Part shown: positions 25,827-35,619 of the stretch, piece after piece | Layout: each line of letters opens with the position of its first letter | Position numbering within the stretch: position 1 is the first letter of the stretch | From: Spirosoma pollinicola | GTDB taxonomy: Bacteria > Bacteroidota > Bacteroidia > Cytophagales > Spirosomataceae | Assembly: GCF_002831565.1 (NCBI RefSeq) | Contig: NZ_CP025096.1 | Location: 8,056,468-8,120,467 of the forward strand | Reading direction: 5' to 3' | DNA length: 64,000 bases | Position numbers and translations under genes: made by a program | Notes under the pieces: generated by a model | Told to the model about the DNA's origin: nothing | Seen by the model: only the letters and a program-made list of their open reading frames with translations | Databases searched by the model: none

Positions 25827-27917
25827 CTATAATTTTGGACCTTTTTTCTTTTTAGGTGTGTCCTGCTTTTGAACAGCCGTGCCATTGACCATCGTCTGGG
25901 TTTCTTTTTTTCCAGCCTGCTGCCCTTTCGTGGGATTAGTTATCGTAAGCGAAGGACTATTGGTTGATTTATCCACTGTAATGCGCTGTTGACCATTTTT
26001 AGCCGCTACACTAACAGCTTGCTTGGTATCGGCATCTTTGCCTGCTCCCGCCGGCTGGACTTGCTTTTTTGATTGCTTGGCTGGAGTCGCCTGCTCAGGC
26101 TTAAGGTTGGGATCTACCTTCTTTCTGGTTTTAGGGCTGGCCTGCTTTACGTCTTTTTGATTTGCCGCTTTAATTTTTTCGTCCTGTTCATTGACGCGTT
26201 TAAAGGCAAAGCTTCGTTTATTGACGTTAATCTGCACATCGGCCGTAAAGGGCTTTTGATCATCGCCAACCATATTGCGGACGCGTACCACCTGGTGATT
26301 ACGCAGGGCCTCGCGTTGATCTGGGCTGAGTTCTACTCCCAGCAGCTTGGTTGGGGGCGTAAACCGTTCCTGTCTCATCACCGTCAGGGATTTGTTGGCC
26401 GGGTCCACACCAATAAACGCCTGATAGGGTTCCTGGGTAATCTTGTCTTTCAGTGTGACGACACGTCCCATTTCGCCATTCTTCAACAAATTCTCCTGAT
26501 CCTGTTTGGAGAATACATGGCCCTGATAGCTGACTGGCAGTTTCAGCTCCTGCCGTTCCGGTGAGAGGTATACGACTGGCCCTTTACCGGGGACTTCAGC
26601 AATGTAGAGTCGACCTGAAACCGGCGTTTCAGCGCCTTGTTCATCACGCCGACTCAGTTGCAGCGTTTCAGTCCGCCGTCCATTCAACAGGTTATCAAGA
26701 TTACCCGATTTTTCCAGGCTTTCCCGAGTAACTCCGTTCCTCTCCATCTGATCTTTAATCTGATTCCAGTCATACCTTGTAGCGGTTGGAATTTCCATAC
26801 TTGTTTGTGATTGAGATTGATTATGTACACCTAAAAGTTTTTCAATGATTTCCTGCATCATCTGGTGGTTGTGGAGCATATTAGCTACCATCCCTCCATC
26901 GAACGTTTTCAGTGAGAGCAGTTTAGACACAATACCGTCTTCCCGTTGCGTTTCACGACGCGTAAGTTCATCAGCACTCTGGACAAGCTGTTCCTGCTCG
27001 CGGAGGCCATCCGGATTATGAATAATGGCAACCAGCTCATATTTACCATCCGGGGCTAAATGCTCGCGCAAGGGGCTGTCCATCACGGACTCGTGGACGT
27101 CCCACAGGTAATTGGTGATTTTGGCGATGATATCCGGGTTTTTTGATGAATCCAGCGCTTCTACCGTATGCTGCAGTTCCTCCCGTTTCAAACCGGCATC
27201 GTACAACGCCTTGAAAATTTCCTCATTGGACAAATACCCGTCATTGCGTAAAAACTGCCGTATCTCTTCGGCTTCAGGAGGTAGCAACAACTCGTACAGG
27301 GTCGCTTCAATCTGTTCGTATACCTTCAAAGCCTCGGTATCCGATCCGCCTGGTTGATTTAAGGGAGTCTCGTGAGATACCGGATTAAAGCGAAATTCAA
27401 CAGTCTGTCCATACTTTGAGTCCGCATCCGACAACTGGTCAGCACGCTCGGTAGCACCAACAGTAAACCCAATGGGTTGATAACTGGGTTGGACAACTTC
27501 TTCCCTTTGAGGAGCCTGCGAACTAATAACTTCAGAAGTTGGCTGGGCTTTAGTCCCTGAATCGATCTCATTTTTTACGGGTTGGCCAGGTTGTCCAAGG
27601 TCGGTACTTACTGGAGGGACGGAGTTTTGGGCATTCTTATATTGGCTTTCAACAAGGCGCTTCGTGTCAAGATCATTTATTAGAATATCGGCAAATTCGG
27701 GCGTAGAGAAACTTGTATTTCCTTTTAAATATCTAGAAACTATTTCATTAACTAAGGGCGTCCTATGCTCGGGCAACAGCTTCCTACCGTTTTCTTTGTA
27801 CGCTTTATACACTGGTGCCGGGACGATACCCTTCGCAGCAAATTGCTTCAAATCATGACTGTTTAACTGATAGTGCCTATTTTGGGTATCAGGATTATTA
27901 GTTGAAGTAGATTCCAT
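25827..27917 (-). CDS. Large DUF3945-domain protein
   Basis: 696 residues. Residues 1-370 are mostly helical and low in recognised motifs. Residues about 375-575 carry the DUF4099/DUF3945 signatures: YDWNQIKDQMERNGVTRESLE, LLKNGEMGRVVTLKDK, YQAFIGVDPANKSLTVMR, and LLGVELSPDQREALRNHQVVRVRNM. The last 120 residues are lysine- and glutamine-rich and end in KKKKGPKL. It is the first gene of a minus-strand run through Toprim and topoisomerase genes and diverges from the M23 peptidase gene. Role in element maintenance is inferred from neighbours. Confidence 0.75.
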   Translation of the reverse strand: MESTSTNNPDTQNRHYQLNSHDLKQFAAKGIVPAPVYKAYKENGRKLLPEHRTPLVNEIVSRYLKGNTSFSTPEFADILINDLDTKRLVESQYKNAQNSVPPVSTDLGQPGQPVKNEIDSGTKAQPTSEVISSQAPQREEVVQPSYQPIGFTVGATERADQLSDADSKYGQTVEFRFNPVSHETPLNQPGGSDTEALKVYEQIEATLYELLLPPEAEEIRQFLRNDGYLSNEEIFKALYDAGLKREELQHTVEALDSSKNPDIIAKITNYLWDVHESVMDSPLREHLAPDGKYELVAIIHNPDGLREQEQLVQSADELTRRETQREDGIVSKLLSLKTFDGGMVANMLHNHQMMQEIIEKLLGVHNQSQSQTSMEIPTATRYDWNQIKDQMERNGVTRESLEKSGNLDNLLNGRRTETLQLSRRDEQGAETPVSGRLYIAEVPGKGPVVYLSPERQELKLPVSYQGHVFSKQDQENLLKNGEMGRVVTLKDKITQEPYQAFIGVDPANKSLTVMRQERFTPPTKLLGVELSPDQREALRNHQVVRVRNMVGDDQKPFTADVQINVNKRSFAFKRVNEQDEKIKAANQKDVKQASPKTRKKVDPNLKPEQATPAKQSKKQVQPAGAGKDADTKQAVSVAAKNGQQRITVDKSTNSPSLTITNPTKGQQAGKKETQTMVNGTAVQKQDTPKKKKGPKL

Positions 27918-27998
27918 ACGGGTTTTTTTAAGTTTTCCCTTGACCTGACAATATTATTATGTAATATTAAAATTAATATTATTTATACTGTATTTGAA

Positions 27999-29027
27999 AT
28001 GAAAAATATTTTTCGATTTATTATTTCAATAGCATTGACCGGCGCTTTCCACTCAGCCGCTGGTCAGGTCATGTTCAGTAGACCCGTGCGCCAATCTATC
28101 CAGCTTGGGGACTCAGATAGTCTAATGACTGGTCGAGCGACTAAGCCTACTCAATCCGATAAAGCCTCTTTTGTGGTGACCTTTATGGGCCAATCGATAT
28201 ACCCAGTCACGGAAAAAGCAGCCATGCCACCAGTGACGGCACCATCTCATTTTAAAGCCGTCAACATCAAAAGTCTGAGCCAATCAGACTCTTTGGTAGT
28301 CCTGTTACTGGAGGATTCACTAAGTAAAATCCGGACTCAATTGCGAAACTTCACAACCCCTAAATCACTGTCGCCCGACAACTTATTACGGACCATCCCA
28401 TCGATCTTACCCATTCGTATTCGCTCCTGGTCAGATTATAGAGTTAGTAGTGGTTTTGGGCTTCGGTACCATCCCGTGCGGGGCACTGTTCATAATCACG
28501 CCGGGATAGATTTACCCCAAGCAAAGTATTCACCGGTTTATGCTACTGCGGATGGTATTGTCGACAGGGTGGTTTGGCAACCGGATGGCATGGGTTTAGC
28601 CATCTATATTAAACATGCCTCTGGCTACTTAACGGGCTATGGCCATTTAGAAGACCATTCGGTTCTTGTGGGTGAGTCGATCACTCGGGGGCAGGTTATT
28701 GGCCATATCGGAGAAACAGGCATGACGACAGGGCCCCACTTACATTACAGTGTACTTTGGGGAAATGAACCGGTTGATCCAACTGAATATTGTTTTCTCT
28801 TAATGAAGAGGTTACAGGCAGCTACGCTGACAACAACTCCCCTCACTCAGCAACGGAAATATGTAGGGAAAGTACGCCTGGCTAGTACGGGCTTCAAACC
28901 CAAAAACGCTCCCAGAAGCCTAATTAAGGCCGAGTTTATCGAACCTCTAAAACCAGTAACCATGCCGCGCTCTTCCAGCTTAATGGCCTTGGGTTTGGGC
29001 AAACGAATCCTAACCGTTGGACGGTAA
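27999..29027 (+). CDS. M23 family metallopeptidase, cell-wall hydrolase
   Basis: 342 residues with a signal peptide (FRFIISIALTGAFHSAAGQ). The LytM/M23 domain spans about residues 150-275: HNHAGIDLP supplies the first zinc ligands (about 164) and GPHLHYSVLWG the HxH motif (about 246). YGHLEDHSVLVGE and GQVIGHIGETG are typical of the fold. These enzymes cleave peptidoglycan cross-links. On a conjugative element this probably takes the VirB1-like role of opening the wall for the transfer apparatus. It is the only plus-strand gene between 8.8 and 36 kb and has its own terminator, so it is probably an independent transcription unit. Confidence 0.85.
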   Translation: MKNIFRFIISIALTGAFHSAAGQVMFSRPVRQSIQLGDSDSLMTGRATKPTQSDKASFVVTFMGQSIYPVTEKAAMPPVTAPSHFKAVNIKSLSQSDSLVVLLLEDSLSKIRTQLRNFTTPKSLSPDNLLRTIPSILPIRIRSWSDYRVSSGFGLRYHPVRGTVHNHAGIDLPQAKYSPVYATADGIVDRVVWQPDGMGLAIYIKHASGYLTGYGHLEDHSVLVGESITRGQVIGHIGETGMTTGPHLHYSVLWGNEPVDPTEYCFLLMKRLQAATLTTTPLTQQRKYVGKVRLASTGFKPKNAPRSLIKAEFIEPLKPVTMPRSSSLMALGLGKRILTVGR

Positions 29028-29046
29028 TAACCAGATATTAAAACGT

Positions 29047-29080
29047 AGCCCCCAATATGGATTTAGTCTATTTGGGGGCT
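29047..29080. terminator. Bidirectional terminator between convergent genes
   Basis: Arms AGCCCCCAA (29047-29055) and TTGGGGGCT (29072-29080), followed by TTTATCTTCTT on the plus strand. It lies between the M23 gene stop and the convergent XRE-regulator stop. Confidence 0.75.
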
Positions 29081-29102
29081 TTATCTTCTTACTAGGATAA
29101 GT

Positions 29103-29504
29103 TTACTCCTGAGTCGTATTGGATTCAGCTTGTGGCATAAGGCCATCACGTTGCAACATGTTGAACATGTCCAGAATGATTTTGTTCCGCCTGCGCTCGA
29201 CGGCTGAGGACACTCGTTTTGTTTTTCTTGATTCCATCTCATAAGGAGTAAACCCGGAATTGTCTTCGGCAAAGAACCATTCCGGGTTCATCTTATAATT
29301 TTTCATGTAATGGACGAACAGGAGCAAAAATGAATTCAACGAAATGTCACAATCTTTCTCAGAGCGATAAACTAGATTTTGACTCATGCCAATCGTATCG
29401 GCCATCTCAACCTGACTCATTCCGGATGCTTCCCGAATCAGTTCAAATCGCTTAGCAAATTGGGATTTCCATTTCACAACTTCCGAATCTTTTTTCTTTT
29501 TCAT
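29103..29504 (-). CDS. XRE-family helix-turn-helix regulator
   Basis: 133 residues. The HTH_3 fold lies at about residues 18-75: FAKRFELIREASGMSQVEMADTIGMSQNLVYRSEK. A conserved tail, LLFVHYMKNYKMNPEWFF, follows, typical of Cro/CI-like regulators in Bacteroidota. The C-terminus is charged and may mediate oligomerisation. It is just downstream of the MobC-type coupling protein gene on the same strand, so it may control mobilisation genes. Confidence 0.8.
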   Translation of the reverse strand: MKKKKDSEVVKWKSQFAKRFELIREASGMSQVEMADTIGMSQNLVYRSEKDCDISLNSFLLLFVHYMKNYKMNPEWFFAEDNSGFTPYEMESRKTKRVSSAVERRRNKIILDMFNMLQRDGLMPQAESNTTQE

Positions 29505-29647
29505 GTAAGTAATGGTTCGTGTTAAGTATGATTTTGGTCAACCAGCGAGAAGCTCGTCAATCATTTAAATTAATGGGACAGCGTCTGGCCATAGCACAGA
29601 TATTTCAGGTTTTTGTAGCTGCCGGTTCAGCATCGTATTGATACCCA

Positions 29648-31783
29648 TCAGGCATTCACCGGCTCCTGAATACTGTCCATAAGATAGTTGGGATTGGCCG
29701 TTACCAAACCCCGTAATAAATGACTATCAGGTCCAGTTCGTATAACCCCTAGTTGCTCGGCTATGATGTTTCGAACATCTTGCTTCACCTGCTTATACTG
29801 GTTGTCCACCATGAGGCGTATTTGCTGATCTGAAAACTGTTGGTAATGTGGCAACGGAGGTATTTGGGGCAGCTGCTTCAGTTCTTTTTCCATTGTTTTA
29901 CTAATGACAATCTTAGCGTGGAACATTTTCTGTTTTACTTCCTGATCTACATTGTCAGCTATGGCACCAGCAAAACGGCCTTGTGATAGATTGCTGAGTT
30001 TGGATTCAGGTATCACTGAATCCATTTGCGTCGATAAATTGGTTGTTGTTTCTTTATCAGTGATATTAAAACTTTGACGCTGTTGCACATTTTTCCCAAA
30101 ACTGCTGCTTAGGTTTTTAGCGGTTTCTCCTTTTACCTGACCGGTAAAAATATTACCAATCGTTGTGAATATGGCATTGGCAACCTCTCTTCCATAGTCA
30201 CGGATCAATTGACTCAAATCCTGAAGACCTAGCACAACAGCTACCTTGTTACTCCGACCGGTCGCTATCAAATTATCAAGCCCACGTAATAAGACTGTAG
30301 GCAATTCATCAATGATGAAGCCGCATTTGATACGGTCTTTTTTGTTAATAAGCTTAATAAGTCTAGACGCATATAGGCCTAATGCTGCGCCATATACCGA
30401 TTGTCGGTCAGGGTTATTGCCAACGCATAAAATTTTTGGATCGTTTGGGTCATTGATATCCAGTGAAAAATCGTTCCCAGTCATTACCCAGTATAAGGTC
30501 GGTGATGCCATTCGGGAAAGGGGGATACGAGCCGAAGCAATCTGCCCTTCCAGCTGTTCTTTGGCATCGTTCTTTAAGGCACTGAAAAAAGGTTCGATGA
30601 CCAGATCAAGTTCTGGCTCTGCCTTCATGATAGGAAAAATTTCATCATATTGATTGCAGGCAAATTCAATTACATGCGGCAGCGTACAGTAATTGATATG
30701 ATCGGTTACTCTTGGCTCATTTCGCTGTTCTTCGGATAGTGTGTCCAGGTATTCTTCAACCTTGCGATCATTGTACCGTTTTAGATACCAGATACACGCT
30801 GTCAGAAAGCTAATGGGGGATTCTACAAAAAATTCACCCGATTTTTGTATCCAGACTTTATTGAGATTTAACAGGATGGCAGAACTGGCTTCCTGGGCAT
30901 CGATGATATCAGTCATCAATTCAGGCAGTAACGGATTACAGCGGTGAGACCGTCGGGGATCGTCAAAATTAATAATGTAGAACTGTGGTATTTTACCGTA
31001 CAGTTTTTGGTATACGTCTTTATTCTTCTGAAGATAGAAATAAGCTATTCTGGATAAGTCTGGAAACTTGAAGTCATAGATAAATAAACAGAATCCTTTC
31101 TCGATCATCTGGCGAATGTAATTATTGACCACCGCATAGCTTTTCCCGGACCCTGGCGTGCCAAGCACCATTGTCGCCCGAAAAGCATTAACGACGTTAA
31201 TCCACCCCTGATGAACCTTCTGTTTATAGGTAAATAAGGTAGGAATATTGATTGAATATTCATTCTCAATCAACTCCGTTTCCTGCATGAAACTTTCATT
31301 AACTTCATTGAATGCATCATTGCCAATGGTAATAGGTATGATGCTTGTTGCTTTGGAACCTGCTTTCATAAGTAACAGATACCCCCCAAACGTAGTCACC
31401 GTATAAAGAATATTGACGGTGTCGACGTTTAGTTGTCGCATGTCCAGTAAGAGGGAATTGCCAAAGTAAAAAAACAACCCAGCTAAGGCCAGGTAATAGA
31501 CTTCACTCCAGGTAGCTCCAATGTCTTTCTTAGACTTATTACCGAAACAGTAGAGAATCAGTATAGCCAGTGCAGCGAGTTTACTGGCCCAGGTATTGTT
31601 AAATAAATGCGTTAGATCATTAAGTGAGCGGATAAAATTGGTTAAAATCGATAACGGAATTCCCAGCTTAGTAAAGACATTGTGGCAGAATACGTAGAGA
31701 TGAAATAAAAGAATAGCAAACCCAATGTAGAGGATCGTGTTTAAGATCCCCCGGTAGTCTTTGTCATGTTCTGTTTGGCTCAT
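29648..31783 (-). CDS. mobC: Type IV coupling protein (MobC/TraG, VirD4-like)
   Basis: 711 residues. The first 170 residues contain about four membrane helices (ILYIGFAILLFHLYVFC, ASKLAALAILILYCFG, VYYLALAGLFFYFGNSLLL, ILYTVTTFGGYLLLM). The ATPase domain has Walker A LGTPGSGKSYAVV (about 208) and Walker B CGFIIDELPTVLLRGLDNL (about 491), then ATGRSNKVAVVLGLQDLSQL. It connects the relaxosome to the transfer channel at the inner membrane. It sits downstream of the relaxase and accessory genes in the mobA-mobB-mobC order of Bacteroidota conjugative elements. The preceding 335 bp contain overlapping inverted repeats that may regulate it. Confidence 0.88.
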   Translation of the reverse strand: MSQTEHDKDYRGILNTILYIGFAILLFHLYVFCHNVFTKLGIPLSILTNFIRSLNDLTHLFNNTWASKLAALAILILYCFGNKSKKDIGATWSEVYYLALAGLFFYFGNSLLLDMRQLNVDTVNILYTVTTFGGYLLLMKAGSKATSIIPITIGNDAFNEVNESFMQETELIENEYSINIPTLFTYKQKVHQGWINVVNAFRATMVLGTPGSGKSYAVVNNYIRQMIEKGFCLFIYDFKFPDLSRIAYFYLQKNKDVYQKLYGKIPQFYIINFDDPRRSHRCNPLLPELMTDIIDAQEASSAILLNLNKVWIQKSGEFFVESPISFLTACIWYLKRYNDRKVEEYLDTLSEEQRNEPRVTDHINYCTLPHVIEFACNQYDEIFPIMKAEPELDLVIEPFFSALKNDAKEQLEGQIASARIPLSRMASPTLYWVMTGNDFSLDINDPNDPKILCVGNNPDRQSVYGAALGLYASRLIKLINKKDRIKCGFIIDELPTVLLRGLDNLIATGRSNKVAVVLGLQDLSQLIRDYGREVANAIFTTIGNIFTGQVKGETAKNLSSSFGKNVQQRQSFNITDKETTTNLSTQMDSVIPESKLSNLSQGRFAGAIADNVDQEVKQKMFHAKIVISKTMEKELKQLPQIPPLPHYQQFSDQQIRLMVDNQYKQVKQDVRNIIAEQLGVIRTGPDSHLLRGLVTANPNYLMDSIQEPVNA

Positions 31784-31845
31784 AGCAGTTATAAATTTAG
31801 AATGTCCATGAGTACGGAACCTGATGCCCTTTAGTTACACAGAAT

Positions 31846-31955
31846 AAGCTAATTTTTAAATTTTTACCGATGAAAACGCTAAAATACATTTTTGCATGGC
31901 AAAAATTAGCTTCCATAACGGTAAATTTTTAACTCTTCATCCGGCTATGGAAGCT
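31846..31955 (-). promoter_or_regulatory. Overlapping, mutually exclusive inverted repeats upstream of mobC
   Basis: Three perfect repeat pairs interlock. A: AAGCTAATTTTT (31846-31857) with its complement at 31901-31912. B: AAATTTTTACCG (31858-31869) with 31919-31930. C: AGCTTCCATA (31908-31917) with 31946-31955. A and B cross (order A, B, A', B'), and A' overlaps C. The arrangement could form a pseudoknot or alternative hairpins in the mobC leader, or act as overlapping operators. The remaining 31784-32118 shows no gene. Confidence 0.5.
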
Positions 31956-32118
31956 TGGCCCTGGAATGAAGGTGAAAAATTCGACCGTATTTAGAAAAAG
32001 TCATCAAGCACCGTAATCGGCAAACAATTTATAATTCATTTTTTCAAACGGATAAAAGTGTTATCAAATGGTTAAGTTGATCACCAGTCAGGCACGTATA
32101 TTTCGTTGATTTTTAAGC

Positions 32119-35100
32119 TTACCGCCTTGGTCTGAGCTTACGAAGGGGTTGTCCTACCCGCTGTTTCTTCCGCATTTGTGACGTATCCGTACCCTCTGCC
32201 AGTGCCTCAAGCAGGCCTCCCGGCTGATCTTGAGCTGGAACCGGCATCACTGGTTGATTCGGCACCGCATCAGTTTTATTCACTTTATTCTCCTGGAAGG
32301 GACCGTAGGAGTTGGATAGATAATCCAGGACTTTTTCGGGCTGCGAAACCAACGGCGCTAATGAGGGTACTTTATGAACTAATTGATATAGTATATAGTC
32401 AACCCGTTTGTTATTTTTTTGATCCAGCGCCTGAGCCAGATTAATCATCGCTTTTCCCCGCTCAGTGGTCAGGCCCGTAAGTCGACGATCGGTTTGCAAC
32501 AGGGCTTCCATACGGTGGTCTGCATGGGCTCCGGCGGACCGGTGTGATTCCAGGAGCTTCACCAGACTTTCCGGCACTGGATGGTAGAACTCAGGATCCG
32601 TTAAGTAGTGACCCATTCTGTAGCCTTCCTTGGTTAACGCAATGACCATTCCGCGCTGATAAAGCCAGTCCACTTTTCTTTCCACTGCCAGGGGAGCATC
32701 TTTAAGCAAACTCTCGGCTGTATGCTCATTTAATAATCGACTGGCCCGCTCCCACTGTTCATCAGACAACAAAATTTTCGCTCGCTCACCCATTATATTT
32801 CGGAAGCTGGGTTTCTCAACTCGTTTCTCTTTATCAACTTTTGATTTTGTTAGGTTTTTACCCAAGACAATTTGTTCATACAGAGCCCGTTCATGACGCG
32901 GAAATTCCTGAGTTGGCAAAGCGATGGATCTGATCTGATCGGGTGGAGCCCCTTTTATAAGCGACTGGGTATCCGTTTCGGAAAGAGGAGTTCGAAACGT
33001 TTTGTGTTGATGGTGAACCAATTCCAGTTCACCCCTGGCATTCCGGTGGATATCCAGATAGAACGCTTTCAGGGCTTTTTGTCGATCCGGACCACTCAGC
33101 GGAGCCTGATTAATCATCGTCAGAAACCCTTGACTTGTCAGGGCAAAATGGTCCTGATCTCGTTTGATGATCGAGTCGAGTCGGTTCAGTCGATTTTGCT
33201 GGAAGGCTTGTACCAGATGAATAGCGTCCATGGGCTCTATCTGGTGGGGAGGGCTAGTCAGCAATTGGACCAATCGAGTGATGGGAAATTCCGCTGGCTT
33301 TTGTAACAGGGCACTCTCATAGAAATAACCGTTGCGACCTCGAAACTGAAAATAATCTTTCCATAACGCATCCTGTAAGGCTTTGGCTGTGGAATCAGAT
33401 TCCGATCGATTAATTCCCTGGTTCGTTTGTTGCGGAGAACGCATGGAGGTTGGTGCCGCTGGTTTAAGTAACTGCTCGCGTAGTTTGGCAATGACCTCCG
33501 CATTCGGTAGGGAGTTTCCTCCTACCGACTCGGGCAACTGGCGTCGGAGGCGCTCCAGACGGGATTGATTGCCGGTGTCTGCGCTCTGAGCCGCCTGAAC
33601 TAATAACCGTCCATTTACGGTATGAAGACCTGCTGCCAATTGAGCGTACTCGTTGGGCAGACCTTCGACTTCCAGTTGATGCCCGTAAATAGATGGTAGT
33701 TGCGTAAACGTTGCTGGATTTGTTTGGCTGAACCCTGCCCGGAAACCCTGCTCATTCTTTTCCACGATGATGCCACGATCCAGGAGCTGCTCGGCTAAGC
33801 TTCGATCCGAATGCTGGCAATGGCCCATGACCTGCTGCAGGTAATTCTTGTTGAGGACCGTGCTGATCGACTCATAGAGTGGACGAGGTAAACAGCCTTT
33901 GAGCAAGGATCCGTTAACCTCGTAAAACGAAGCTGATTCCGGGAGTTGGCCACTGGCCGCTGCCAAAAATACCTCCCGATCGGCTTTGCCCAGCGTGGCG
34001 GGGAAAGCCACGGCTCGGCTGCCTCCTGTTAGAAGCGCCTGCGTTTGGTCGGCCGTTATACTTAATTTCAACGCGGAGTTATGCCGATGAACCAGCTGCG
34101 TCTGCCCTTCCTCGTTGCTTTCTGTTCGCAGGTTTACCGATTCCAGAAAGTTTATCCGGCTTTGGGCAGTAATGGGCATCTGGGTGGCCAGTTTTAAGTA
34201 AATCCCACCTGTTTGCAAAAAGTAACTCTCCTCCTTACTTTTTATCTCCGCAAGTTGACTTTGTTTGTACTGCTCGAATAAACGCACGGCGGTTTGGGCG
34301 TGGCCCCGCTCGGTGCCTTCCTGCTGGAGCTTTTCGACCAGCACTTCGAAAGGAAACCGCTCGATGGTTTGACTCTCGAAATACTGGCCAGCCTCTTTGC
34401 GATAGGTCTGATAATGACGTCCGACCTGTTTACGAAGATTAATTGCCTCTTTTTCGGAAAGGGTCTTTGCCGCATGGCTTTTTTGGGCAACTGGTTTCGG
34501 TTCGTTCACCGTATGCTTAACCGATTGAGGGGGTAATGGCTGAGCTAATTTTATTTGGCTCGTTTCAACAAAGGCTCCCAGCAAATGCTTCCTGCTCAGG
34601 CGCGAGTCTAGTTCAGATTCGCCATAGACTGTTCGCCGGTGGTGGTCGACATACATAAATTCTTTTCCCGTATCCAGTACTTGAATGCCGGCTGAACGCA
34701 ACTGATTTTTATAATCGACTTCACTCACTTTCTGGTACCCTTTTAGTGCTTTTTGTACGTTCTGAAGTAGGTACGGTATGGCCTGTTCGATTCGCTTTTG
34801 GCCGTGTTTGAACCGGTTGTTCAATCGCTCCTGGGTGGGGGCAAAACTGTAGCTCGATGCTTTGATCGCGGGACTGATGGCATCGTCCCCATTGGTCAAT
34901 TGAAAACTGATTCCCTGATAAGGTTTTCCTGATTTGGATTCCCCCTTAAGTTGATTGAGTTGAATATTATAGGTAGACAAAAATTGAGTGAACGTATCGG
35001 TGCAAGAAAAGCTGTAATCCGTAAAAGCAGTACAAACAATAGAACCGATCGCTTTTTTGGTTTCCCCTTCTCCATATGAAAGCATCTGTTCGGGTAATGA

Positions 35101-35595
35101 CGTCGTCATCAGTTGCTGTTTTCCCTGTTCTTCGGCTTTGACTAACTGATACTTTATTTCCATCTCTTTTCGGATGGCATTGGAGCGGGGCCGGTTATTA
35201 GAATCCGATATTTTCTTACCATCTATATCGACTGAAACCGACACGATATGGATGTGCGGATGATGAGTGTCTTCATGGCGGTAAATTAACATGGGTTGAT
35301 TACCATACCCCATTTTTTGCATATACTCCTCCCCCATCCTTTTTAGCTGTTCATCATCCAATTTCTCCGACGGATGAAAGGCAACTGATATATGCAATGT
35401 TGGACTTGACACGCGTTGATTAAAACCGGCGTATGTTTCTAGCATGGCTATTTTTGATCGCATGCTTAATTCATCCGGATTATCTTTTGGATAGTTACTA
35501 ACCCCAATTAAATGAGCCTGTCCGTTGGACACTTTTTCTTCATTATATCGAACGGCACCAGCCGGCTTTTTGCCCGTATTAATTCTGACTATCAT
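32119..35595 (-). CDS. mobB: Relaxase (MobB, MOBP-type) with long repeated C-terminal tail
   Basis: 1158 residues. The relaxase domain (about 1-165) starts MIVRINTGKKPAGAVRYNEEKV, with a candidate nicking tyrosine at residue 18, and has the metal-binding three-His motif in YRHEDTHHPHIHIVSVSVD (about 107-125). It nicks oriT and stays bound to the 5' end for transfer. The long tail contains two related modules (about 400-640 and 752-1010), each with YFESQ/FYESA, PITxxxR, LVHRHN/LVHHQH and RGxxIxxxxxGxRxG patterns. The tail may have a separate role such as channel recognition. The downstream coupling protein and upstream MobA fit a mob operon. Confidence 0.88.
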   Translation of the reverse strand: MIVRINTGKKPAGAVRYNEEKVSNGQAHLIGVSNYPKDNPDELSMRSKIAMLETYAGFNQRVSSPTLHISVAFHPSEKLDDEQLKRMGEEYMQKMGYGNQPMLIYRHEDTHHPHIHIVSVSVDIDGKKISDSNNRPRSNAIRKEMEIKYQLVKAEEQGKQQLMTTSLPEQMLSYGEGETKKAIGSIVCTAFTDYSFSCTDTFTQFLSTYNIQLNQLKGESKSGKPYQGISFQLTNGDDAISPAIKASSYSFAPTQERLNNRFKHGQKRIEQAIPYLLQNVQKALKGYQKVSEVDYKNQLRSAGIQVLDTGKEFMYVDHHRRTVYGESELDSRLSRKHLLGAFVETSQIKLAQPLPPQSVKHTVNEPKPVAQKSHAAKTLSEKEAINLRKQVGRHYQTYRKEAGQYFESQTIERFPFEVLVEKLQQEGTERGHAQTAVRLFEQYKQSQLAEIKSKEESYFLQTGGIYLKLATQMPITAQSRINFLESVNLRTESNEEGQTQLVHRHNSALKLSITADQTQALLTGGSRAVAFPATLGKADREVFLAAASGQLPESASFYEVNGSLLKGCLPRPLYESISTVLNKNYLQQVMGHCQHSDRSLAEQLLDRGIIVEKNEQGFRAGFSQTNPATFTQLPSIYGHQLEVEGLPNEYAQLAAGLHTVNGRLLVQAAQSADTGNQSRLERLRRQLPESVGGNSLPNAEVIAKLREQLLKPAAPTSMRSPQQTNQGINRSESDSTAKALQDALWKDYFQFRGRNGYFYESALLQKPAEFPITRLVQLLTSPPHQIEPMDAIHLVQAFQQNRLNRLDSIIKRDQDHFALTSQGFLTMINQAPLSGPDRQKALKAFYLDIHRNARGELELVHHQHKTFRTPLSETDTQSLIKGAPPDQIRSIALPTQEFPRHERALYEQIVLGKNLTKSKVDKEKRVEKPSFRNIMGERAKILLSDEQWERASRLLNEHTAESLLKDAPLAVERKVDWLYQRGMVIALTKEGYRMGHYLTDPEFYHPVPESLVKLLESHRSAGAHADHRMEALLQTDRRLTGLTTERGKAMINLAQALDQKNNKRVDYILYQLVHKVPSLAPLVSQPEKVLDYLSNSYGPFQENKVNKTDAVPNQPVMPVPAQDQPGGLLEALAEGTDTSQMRKKQRVGQPLRKLRPRR

Positions 35596-35619
35596 TCGCT
35601 TTCAAACCGTTTATTTTAT

